A DNA stretch of 64,000 nt, taken from positions 211,354,880 to 211,418,879 of the forward strand of contig NC_080571.1 in NCBI RefSeq assembly GCF_030247185.1, written 5' to 3'. A program made the position numbers and the translations under genes. Of this stretch, positions 12,901 to 24,900 are shown piece after piece (position 1 is the stretch's first letter; every line of letters begins with the position of its first letter). The notes beneath the pieces were generated by a model. The model was not told where the DNA came from. It saw only the letters and a program-made list of their open reading frames with translations, and made no database searches. The stretch is from Malaya genurostris (Eukaryota > Arthropoda > Insecta > Diptera > Culicidae).

Positions 12901-15900
12901 TTTGGGTCCAGTAACTGAAACCACGCCATCATCTGTCAATTGTCTTAGTGTACATGGGGTTACTAGACAGCTGTCAATGTCATTTACGTAAAAATTATAG
13001 AGGAGCGGACTGAGACATGAGCCTTGCGGGAGACCCATGTAACTATTTCTGAGTGTTGCCAAATCGCCATGTGAAAAATGCATGTGTTTCTCTGACAAAA
13101 GGTTGTGCAAATAATTATTTATAACCGCTGGGAGTCCATTTTGGTGAAGCTTGTCTGAAAGAACATCAATGGAAACTGAATCAAATGCTCCTTTAATGTC
13201 TAAAAATACAGATGCCATTTGTTGCTTTTGAGCGAAGGCAATTTGGATGTCAGACGAAAGTAATGCAAGGCAATCATTCGTCCCTTTATTTCTACGGAAG
13301 CCAAACTGAGTATCTGACAACAAACCGTTCGTCTCGACCCAAGTGTCGAGACGTCGTAGAATAATTTTTTCGAACAATTTTCTGATGCAGGACAACATCG
13401 CAATGGGTCTATATGAGTTGTGATTGGAAGCTGGTTTCCCCGGTTTTTGAATGGCGATAACTTTCACTTGTCTCCAGTCAGGTGGAACAATATTTTGCTC
13501 AAGAAACTTGTTGAACAATTCCAACAAACGTCTTTTTGCGAGGTTGGGCAGATTCTTCACCAAGTTGAATTTAATTCTGTCCAACCCTGGAGCGTTATTG
13601 TTACAAGACAAGAGTGCTATAGAAAATTCCATCATTGAAAATGGGTTATTAATAAAACCATTATTTGGAGAAGATTCCCGTATAATGCTCTGCGTAGGAA
13701 CAGAATCTGTGCAAACTTTCCTAGCAAAGTCAAATATCCATCGGTTCGAGTATTCATCACTCTCATTGCCCACGTTACGATTCCTCATTCGTCTGGCCGT
13801 GTTCCAAAGAGTGCTCATTGAGGTATCTCTTGACAAACCTTCGACAAAATGTCTCCAATAGCTACATTTTTTGGCTCGAAGTATGCTCTTGTACTTGGTT
13901 TCTAAAACCATAAGTTTTTCAAAATTCTGAGGAGTTCCTCCTCCCCGTTTTAGAAACGTCTTGCAAGCATTTTGTTTTGCGAGTTTAGCCTCTGAGCACT
14001 CTTTGTCCCACCAGGGGTTGGGAGGCCTTCTATTAGTCGTTGGCCCAGGAAAGCGTTTAGTTTGGGATTGTTCTGCTGCCTCCAGAATCGAACAAATGAG
14101 GAAGTCATATTCTTCAAGTGGAGGGAGCTCTTCCATTGAATTCAAAATACTAGAGATACTACTTTGGTATTTAATCCAGTCGATATTTTTTGTCAAATCA
14201 TATGGAATACTAGCGGAAGTAGCAATGCAATTGCTACTGCTAATTGAGATGATGATTGGTAAATGATCGCTACCGTGTAAATCAGGCAGTATTTTCCAGG
14301 TGCAATCTAGTCGAATTGATGTTGAGCAAAGAGATAGATCTAATGCACTTGGGCGTGCCGGAGGTCTTGGGATCCGTGTCATGCTACCCATATTTAATAC
14401 CGTCATGCTAAAATTGTCACAAATGTTTTGTATTAAAGATGATCTGCTATCATTGTAAACGGAACCCCACATAATACCGTGCGAATTTAAATCCCCCAGA
14501 ATCAATCGTGGTGCAGGAAGGGCTTCAACCATTTCGTTAAGCTGTTGCTGTCCAACTTGTGCTTTTGGAGGAATATAAACCGAAGCCATGCAAATATCTT
14601 TGCCTTTAATGTTTATTTGGCAAGCAACAACTTCTATACTAGAAGTTGAAGGGATGTTTAATCTATAAAAGGAATAGCATTTCTTAATTCCCAAAAGCAC
14701 TCCACCATACGGAGAGTCTCTATCGAGACGTATAATGTTAAAATCATTAAAATTTAAAGCTATGTTTGAAGTAAGCCATGTTTCGCATAAAGCAAATACA
14801 TCACATTTTTGACTATGCAATAATATTTTAAATGAATCAAGTTTTGGCATGATGCTTCGACAATTCCACTGCAGGACAGTGATTGTATCATTTGCGACGG
14901 GTGATAAATTATCCATCAAAAGATACAAAACCTGAGACAATTGGCCATTGAGCTGATAACTGCTTCAAAAAGGTTCTAGCTATTGGAAGGAATGCCATTA
15001 TGAGGGTCTTTAAGGGTTCAGATATATTGAATGCTGAGAAAATCCATTCAACAATTTCCGAAAACTTCAGTAATCCTGTTGGTGGCTGTGAAATGGAGCC
15101 CACTGGATTATTATCTTTTTCTGTACTAGATCCTGGATTGGTTTGTGAATTTGACAAACCAGGAGGCACAGTCTTTGGTTTTGACTTTTTTTGTTTAACA
15201 CGGGGATCTTTTTTTGAAGATGAAATTTTAGGTGTCTTTTTTGGTAATTTGGAGGAAGACTTCTTTCTCTTAACTGACCCTTGGGTAGTGATAAACGAAT
15301 TACCTTCACTATTTTCGTCAGAGTCAGAGTCCTCTGGTTCCTCTAGATTTGAAAACCCGTTTTCGGTTTCCAAAGGGGGGACATCAATGACCGTTTTAAG
15401 CATTTCTGCATATGTGCGCTTAGACCGTGCTTTTAAAGAAAGCTTAATTTTGTCTTTGTGCACTTTAAATGCAGTGCATACTGAAATATCATCATGAGGA
15501 CTATTCCCACAATAAATACATTTTTCAATTTCCTTGTTGCAATCATTATCTTTATGAGGCCCTTCACACTTAATACATTTTGGTTTATTACTACAGTAAG
15601 TAGCTGTGTGGCCGAATTTTTTGCAGTTCGTACAATTCATTACATTTGGAACAAAAAGCCGAACAGGGAGGCGAATTTTATCGACATAGACATGGGACGG
15701 CAACGCAGACCCGGCAAATGTCACTCGAAACGAGTCTGATGGGCGATAAACTTTTTTTCCCTCTTCATAAACTACTGAGTACAGTTGTTTGCACTCCAGT
15801 ATTTTCACACCCTCAAGCATAGAGTTCTTGAAACGACCAACACCATGCTTGAGTAAATCATCTACCGAAAGACTCGCTTCGGTAACAACACCGTCAATTT

Positions 15901-18900
15901 CGACATCTTTGGAGGGTATGTAAACTTTATACTCTTTATTGAAATGTTCTGAAGAGACAATATCATTCGCGTGTTTCAAATTATTTACCACAACACGAAT
16001 TTTATCGTTATTTACTTTTATGATCTCTTTGATTGAAGAGAATCGTGATGTCAAACCTTTATTAATTTGAAAAATGTTTAATGGCTTTGATATACGTCTA
16101 AAAAAGACTATCCAAGGCCCAGAAGAGCTCTCCTGATATTTTTTCGTTCGTGGGGGTATCGGATTCATGCTAGGATTTACGTCCATGGATTCATCCATTA
16201 CATTAAAATTTTTAACTAAACTTTAAAATAAAATTTGAAACCAACACTACACAGTACTCAATCAAAAGGAAAAGAAAAAACTTCTACCTTGAAATTGTTG
16301 TCTATCTCCGTTGCACTGCCGTGTAGATCCTCGTTGCTCTAGATGTTCTTGTTGGATGTATCTGGACGTTGATACAATGCTGAAGCTCACTGTAGCGATA
16401 GAATATGATGTGATGCTACTGCTACCTGACATCCAGCACCACTCGAATTCCGATTTGCTTTCGTCTTCGCCAGCTGTAACCAGCGCAGGTCACCGGTGTA
16501 TACCTGCGTGTTGTATGGCAGTGGAGAGACCGAGTTGTCTTGTCTCCTTCTTCCTTGTGCTCCGCACCGATATGCTTCTGCACCGAAGTGCCTTCGCACC
16601 GGTGTGCCTTTGCACTCTCCTGCTTCTATGTGCCTTTGCACTCTTCCTCTTCGATGTGCCTTTGCACTCTTCTGCTCAGCACTTGTGGCTGTATATTGCG
16701 GCCTGGGTAGAGTTTGGGAAACGCCCTTTGTTGTTTCCTTCACCAGCTTGGCCCAGCACTAGGGCTCTCTTATGCAGCACGACTATACGTTTTAACGGCT
16801 GCTGCCAACAGGTCTCTACCTGTAGTTCAACCGTTGTCGTATTTAACGCGTGTAAACCAACCAGCGTTATTAAACTGTACGCTTCTATACACAACCTTCT
16901 CGGTTGAACGGCTATTACTGAATGACTGATTTGTTGTTAGACTTATTTTACGGCTGCTGGGGCATTATGTCTGAGGCGAGCGAAAAAAATAAGAATGAGG
17001 CCACTTTGGAAAATGTGTTTATATCAATCAATTCTCATCTTTTCTATTGGAGTCATTGAAAATTATGCTCCTCATCCGTATTGCAATGAAATACTTACAT
17101 TCTCGAGGAAAATATATCAATACACTTGGAAATATCTCAATGTGTTCTTAAGGGGGGGCATATTATAACACTTTACCCTAATCAGAAGGATCAATATCAG
17201 GAGAGCGTTTCCAAATATTTTTTTACGACTTTCGCGATATGAGGCCGAGCGTTGTCATGCAGGAGAGTAACTTTATCATGCATTTGCTTGTATTCCGGCC
17301 GTTCCATATTTCTCATTTGGTTCTGGAATTCTGTTTCAGTTCCTGAATCCAGAATATTGGTTCTGGTGTGGATAAATGAATGATGACAAAACGTACTCAA
17401 CAGTTGTAAACATTGGATGAATTCCGCAAATCGGTTCTTTTAAGATCCATGAAAATATTCCCGGGGGAAGGGTATAGCTTGATGGATTAGTCAGTGCCTA
17501 TCACGCAGCCCGCCTGGGTTCGATTTCCAATACCACCTAAAGGGTCCGAAAGCTTTTCTGGCTCGAAGAGGCAAAGGTTGCCTTAAGGTTAAAACCTCTA
17601 TATATTTTTGTCGTCAATAAGTCGTATTTTAGTATGGATGAGCCGTTACAATAAATTCGTTGCAAAATTCATACAATCAACTAATACGATTGATAATCTA
17701 TATTTAGAATTGTGAAAGAAGCATGTCAGTTCTATTCGTTCACGTCGTCCAGTTATGACTGTGACATTACCCATTCGTCTTTTTTTCGTTACTTTTAGAA
17801 AAAGCGATGAGATTGTTTGCTCCAAGAGGGCATTTTACTCCATCTCTCCTTACTAGAAGTCAAGACGCCAAACTATACTAAAGATTTACATATCATAGTA
17901 TGTTTTGTTTTGAGTAACTGATTCGGTATTCGCAACGATACAGAAAATACCACGTAGAAAGCTTTTTTTGGCTTGAATATGACGAATACATTACGGAGTC
18001 GCAAGAAGTGCATGGAAGTTATAAATTTGTTTTAATTCACCTGGTGGAGTAATGACGCCTTTCGCATATCAAAAATATTCTCATATATAATATTATGAGG
18101 GTTTTCAAAATAATTTTCCTTGCTTCCTGAAAGAAAATAAAAAAGTCCGTTAGACCATCTCTGAGAAAACGAAGTTTGTTCCACTTTTGCATGTTGCTTC
18201 CGGAACTGGTATTATCAAAGTCGGTTCGTATGACCATAATCTGACATGACTTACAAACTCTATTAGTGTTTAGTCAAATTTATATTATCTTCTACGATTT
18301 CGATATCCTGTCTCTTTAAACGACGGTTTGACATTGTATACACTTATCATCGTGTAATTCCGGAGTCGAAAGTCGCATGCGAAGAAAACTCAGCAGTTTT
18401 GTATGGGACCATAACAGCTTTCATTTGAATCTATGATTGTAAAAATCGGTCAAGCTCAGAGCTGCAAATTGTCAGTCATGTCAAATGACCTTGACAGACT
18501 GACTAAAATCATCGTCAACTATAATCGGTACGGTCAAAGTGTCAAATGAGATACTCGATAGTTCCATGACCAAGTAGAAGTATACTCAGTCAAAGGCAGA
18601 CGACTTTTTTGTTTTCTCTGTCATTCTCCTATTCCCTGTTGAAGTAAAAAAGAATCCATGAGAGTACTAACATATACATAAATTGATAAAGTTTATTGTT
18701 CTTTGCAAAAAGTAATCGAGCTTCGGAGTTTATTGGTGTAAATGAATTTAATTCAATGTTCATGGTGCTTGATTAATATTTAGTCACCTCGTAATCAAGC
18801 AGTGACAGGAGAAATGAAGATAATATCAATCGCATCGGCAATCAATGAGCGTCCTGGTGAGTATAATATCAAGAGAATTTAAGTTATGACAGATCGGCTC

Positions 18901-21900
18901 TCAGACGCTCAATATATGATGATTGGTAGAACCTGGTTGGCAGCAGTTCAGTGACATGAGCTTCCCAATCTTCGTCGTGCAAAGTTGCTAGTTGATAGTA
19001 ACATTTAGTAGCTCTGGTCAAGCTACCTCAGAGAAAATATGTAAGTTTACGATTCCTCCCCTTGGCGAACGACCGAAAAGGTTAAAGCCAAGGTAAAATA
19101 ATCGATATAAAATAAACTGTTAACGATGCTTCCGAAATCGGAAACCCGGAACCAGAACAGCCGGAATCGGTTTGATTGACCGGCTACAGACGTTGACTAC
19201 CAATTGGAATAGTTTTGAGTTCAGTTTAGAATTTCGCTTCGTCGCTTTTAGTGACGCTATAATATTTTTAACATCCTTCACCCGGTACTTCGGGAATCAC
19301 AGATCGGATCCGGATAAAATTCAGGTTTTTTGTATTTGATTACAATAATTACAATAATTTTCTATTGAATCTAAGTTTATGAAAATCGGGTCAAGCATCT
19401 CTAAGAAGAATGAGTGGGTTTTATTTCGAAATATATGATATATTTTTTCCCCATTGATTTGTTTGGTCGCCTTCTGATAATGACTTTTTTAAACTAATAT
19501 TTAACGTGTTTTGCTTGGTCGCTTTAAGTAACGGTATAAATTTTTTAACAAACCTAACCCAGTAATTCCGGAACCCGAAGTTCGATCCTGATGAAATTCA
19601 AAAGTTTTCCTTTGATTCATTTGAACCTGTTTGTAAAAATCATTTCAGCCATCTATGAGAAAAGTGAATGCACAAAAAGGTTACATACATATATTCACAC
19701 ATATATACACAAAAATTAGATCATTTGGGCCTCGGTTCGAAATTCGATTTTCACAGTGATTCTATAACCTTCCTATACGAGGTTTGTTACTTATGTATTT
19801 AGTATAAAAACTAAAACAGTATTATATTTGATCGGAAATGGTTTCATTGTTTTTCAAAATGTTCTTCTAGATGATTAATACATTTTTGCATACTATTAAA
19901 CAAATTTTTATAGCATTTTTTCCACTCTTCTTGAGCCCAAAACATGGTTTTTGACAGCTTCTTTAGGAGTATTGAATTGCTCTCCACGCAGTGTATTCTT
20001 CACGGAAGGGAACAAATAGAAGTCGTTAGGTGCCAAATCAGAACTGTACGGCGGGTTTTCGTCGTTTTGGGTGATTGAGTCGATGAGTGAGAGTTTGCAT
20101 TATCGTGATGAAGAATGATTTTGCGTCTTTCGTCATGTAAAACTTCTGGCAAACACAGAAAAAAATAAATTGTGATATCACCTCAAAATCGCTGCACATC
20201 ATTGTTTAAGTAGATTGTTGTAATATAGCACACCTATGAGCCTTATTGAAACGACGTATGAGTATTGATGTGATTAAGGAGATGTACTGTACTTATTGTA
20301 ATGTAGCACGACGTAATGAAAAATTGCGTGACGGCAATCGATGTGACCACAAACAATGTGATTTAAAACAACGTAATTGCAAACGATGTATTTCGTGAAT
20401 ATAGGTATTATTATGAACCTATTTTAAACATTTACAAAAACATAAAATGTGGGATTTTATATGGAAACAAAACATATAAGGTAGGTTAAAGTAATAACAA
20501 AAACGTATTTTATTTTTTGTTTCAATTACAGATTTTCTTTTGATTTAACATTTGTCGTTTTTCGCTTATTTTATCAATAGTGATCGGACCATGTGTTGCT
20601 GTTGCCCTAAAGTTGCTTTCGATCAAGGTACTCGATCACAGATGTTAGCTTAAAAAAATAAAGTTGAATGAACTCTAAAGTTTTGGAGAGCACTTGAAGC
20701 ACTGGTGGCGTAGATTGCTCTGGTTTTGCATTTTCGAGCATAAATGCAATATTCTGACGGTGTTTCATTGCCATTTGATTTATTGAAAGAAAAAACATCG
20801 AACTCTGATACCGGCGCTGGAAATAGAGGTTATACTAAGAAAAATTAGTAGGAATAATTTTCTGAACATTAAATCCGTGGCAGTTATAGCGTTTATGATA
20901 TTCTTCATTACAAAATATTTCATAATACTTACCAAGAAAACGAAAAAATCTTGTAAGTTTTCCCTGAACTTACGAACTTAGCTCTTAGCTCATGGGCTGT
21001 TTACACTTCAGCTGGCTGCCAGCATGCTGGTGTCAGTGTACTGCCCTCTTAGGAAAAAACGTTCAACGGTGGTCCAATGATTGAACGTATTGGACCAACG
21101 AAGGACCACCGTTGAACGTTTTTTTCCTAAGAGGGCAGTACACTGACACCAGCATGCTGGCAGCCAGCAGAAGTGTAAACGCTATATCTCGAATGGCCCA
21201 CAAAGTTTGACACAAACAGCATTGCACTAGGGAAAAACGCTTTAATTTATTAATGCGCGCAATAGTGTAATATCACACCATTTTTGGGGGAAGTATAGAT
21301 GTGCATTAATTTCAACGTTGTAATAAATCCAAGCGTGTAATAACACGCATTTCATAGGTCAGAATTTTACGCGAACAGAATTAAATCGACGTTCTCATGC
21401 TTGATATTACATTATCTGATGAAAATTGTTTACTATATAACTTCGATTGTGATATTATGTCGATTTGCATACAAGATTCAAACAATTTGATGTTTATAAA
21501 TTCAGTACGTTGTTTTGTTGTAATAATAGAAAATTAGGGTATTATCACTTATGAAAAAATGCAGTATTGTATCCAATTAACATTACGTCTTTATTTCAAG
21601 CACATTAGTAGAAATTACATCAAGGATTGTTACAACTTTTTTTGCTGTGTACCAATCAGAATTGACGGTCTTACGACCCTCTAAAACAACGGTAGCGATA
21701 TGCACGTTTATACCGAAAAAAAAAAACATTGTTTTCTTTGAAGTGCTTCGAGCGCTAACAACTTTTGTTCGATTTGGTTCTCCTTGGAACACCCATACAG
21801 TCGATTGCTGTTTAGTTTCGGGCTCATATGAGTAAATGCATGTTTCGTCACCTGTGTAGATGTTATACACCAAATTTGAACAACAACGATAACCAATCGA

Positions 21901-24900
21901 GTCTGCCCAAGGCTGCCTCCATTTCACGGTACATCACATTGCGATCTTCCATTATCAGATTTTTCACAGCATCGATGTTTTCTGGCAAAACATCTGATTT
22001 TGGACGATCGTCTTTGAATTCATCGACAAGCGATCTACGACCACAATTGAATTCGTTATAGCAGTTTTTTACAGTCGCATAGGATGGAGCTACCTGCCAA
22101 AAGTCGAAATAAGTTGATTGAAGCACTTTCATCTTGATAATCCACGACTAAAATCGTAATATATCATTGCACGAAAATGTTCACGAATCAATTCCAGTTT
22201 TTGCTAAGGTAAAATTTTCAACTCACTGTAAAAAAAAACAAATACCGCTGAAATGACGGAATATTCTGAAGATGGTAATGGTTAAAAATTTCAAACTTTA
22301 TTATAGAAACGTCAAATCCACCAGCAACACTTAGTGTTGCCAAGGCTGAATACATAAGTAAAAATCACGCGTTTTTTTAGAACGGCCAATAAGCCACCTG
22401 TCAACTTCCACTTTCGAAAGAAATTGCAAGCGAGCTATGAAAGATAGAGTATTAAATTAAACACCATACGAAAGAGAAAACTTTTCTCTGCCGTTTACTA
22501 TTATGACTTACTCTCAGCGAGTGCCGAGTAATTCGGAATTACTCTTCAAAGTGAATGTTGATGAATGGCTTATTGGCCGTTCTCAAAAAATGGCGTGAAA
22601 TCTACGTATGAGAAAGGCAATATGCAGGTTAATGAATCATGATTTGTGTTGGAACACAAAATGTATTTTGAAATATTATTTACGGAAAATTAAAACGCAT
22701 TTTTGTTTTCAGAATACTCTGATTTCTATCAAAAATATATTGGAAGTGCGAAGCAAAAATTCCCAAATCGAAAAAGGTACAGCTACAAAGATATCCAGGA
22801 GAGGTTGCAGGAGGCATTTTTATCTGTGCTCAGAATTTCTCCGCTTTTCCCGCTGAATCCGCAGTACAAGTAAGAGAATGAAATGTTGTCCACGTATATA
22901 AACTTTTTAAAACTTACTACTTTCATAATGGCAGAAAATTGTGCCATCGAATAAAATGGTATGCACGACAGGAACCGTTTCATGTGCCACTTCCAACAAA
23001 TCCGAAGATATTTCAAGAGATACAGGTATGTGACGATGTTACACGGAAGGAACTTTACTTCCGAACGATTTGTTTCGATAAAAGCAACAATAATTAATAT
23101 GAAAATGTAGAGCAAACCGTTCAATCTTACTCCCATTTTGCCGCTCGCTTAGGTGCCGATACACGCAGCTCACCTCTACGATGCGGTGTTGATCTACGCT
23201 CGGGCAGCGACCGAAGTCATCCAAGGCGGAGGAGATTTTCGAGACGGAAGACAGATTATGCGCCATATTTTCAGTCGCTCATATCATTCGATACAAGGAT
23301 TCGATGTGAGTGCATAATTCACAACACCGCTAGCACCGTATGTGACATTCATACATTTTTTATCATTCCACTGTCTGTACCCGGGACACAGGTATACATC
23401 GACGGGAACGGAGATGCGGAGGGTAATTTTTCTGTCATAGCACTACAGATAGACGAGAAAGTTAACAACTCACTCAACAAGTCCATGCAACCGGTGGGGA
23501 TGTTCGTGTACAGCAGCAACAGCACCCATCTGCCAGAATTTAAATATTTGAGCTCAACAAAACCGATCATGTGGGTAAAAGGGCGGCCTCCGTTGGCCGA
23601 ACCGCCTTGCGGATTTCACAACGAAAAATGTCGTCCGAAGACCCGGGATTGGCGATACATCACAGGAATCACGGTGGCTGTCCTGTTCATCACCATACTG
23701 GCCGTCATACTTTTCAAGTAGTATAAGACTTAAGACGTTGACTGATGGATTGGCTGACTGATTGGTGGGTTCGTTTTCATTTTCAGACATTATCGATACG
23801 AGCAGACCTTGGCGTGTCTTCTGTGGAAAGTGGAGATGAAGGACGTAACCATTATAAATTCCCCGGATATGCTGTATTGTAATGAGTCAAAGAAGAAATT
23901 GGTATGTTTTTTTCACATATTTCCATTCAGTAGCATTCAAATGATATGTACCGGCTTCGTAGCAGTTTCTCCGAAAATTTTCCGAAAACATCCTATTGTT
24001 AGTTGGTTAAACGCCAACTATACTTAACAAATTAATATTCAAGAATGTGTCTGAATAAACTACACTATATAAAAATACAAAATGTGGATATAGAACAAAA
24101 TTCAAAATTACTCAAGGGTTGAGCTTTCACGTGACACCATATAGCTTGATACCGAAATCTGGGAACCGGTATAGTAGAATTCGGTACAATCAGAGCTAAT
24201 ATGACCTACACACTGAGCCCAATATAGATGATTTTTTACGTTTTTTGCATCGTTATTCTAAACTAGAGTACCTATAACCAGAGTGACGACGTCTCAACCG
24301 TAATGTTGGCAACAAATCAAAACGTTTGATCCGCAATGTTGGCAGTTTCGTTAGCTTTCCATTGTATTTGACAGGTCGTTTGCTCGTTTGGAACAAAGCT
24401 GTCATTCCAAACGAACAGTTGTCGTCACTCTGGTTATAGTCACTCTACTCTAAACCAGAGCTGCTAAATGTCTTTATCAACTTGCACGACGAAGATTGGA
24501 AAACTTATGTCACTGGACGGCTGCCAACCAGGCTCTACCCTAGGACAGGACCAGACAACTGGCTTCTTTTTCCAGAAAAATATTTCTCTTCTTATTCCGG
24601 TTGCTCCCTGCTGTAAATAATAAATGCCTCGGGATCACTGTTGCCAGTAGAGATAATTATTCATTCTGAAAACTTTCTCCCCTTATTGCCCCGTTTACAC
24701 TTCTGCTGGCTGCCAGCATGCTGGTGCCAGTGTACTGCCCTCTTAGGAAAAAACGTTCAACTGTGGTCCAATGATCCAACGTATTGGACCAACGAAAGAC
24801 CACCGTTGAACGTTTTTATCCTAAGAGGGCAGTACACTGGCACCAGCATGCTGGCAACCAGCAATAGTGTAAACGCTACATATAACATGCAATTATTTAT

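Larger units (their letters stand above)
10834..16924 (-). mobile_element. full-length I-type non-LTR retrotransposon (copy B)
   Basis: 6.09-kb LINE bounded by the 11-bp target duplication actgatttgtt (10823-10833 and 16925-16935). From its 5' end: about 725-bp 5' UTR, ORF1 (16198-14909), ORF2 (14940-11224) overlapping it by 32 nt, about 390-bp 3' UTR and a short A tail (T-run at 10834-10842). The minus-strand start across the border reads TCATTC, an initiator match, with GGTTG, a DPE match, at +28 to +32. Both ORFs are open, so this is a recent and possibly competent insertion. RNase H after RT and three CCHC knuckles fit the I clade; clade assignment is by domain content. Confidence 0.95.

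Noticed and set aside
16311..16907. 198-codon ORF on the plus strand
   Set aside because: It lies antisense in the repeat-rich 5' UTR of the I-type LINE and has overlapping ORFs in other frames; no protein likeness.
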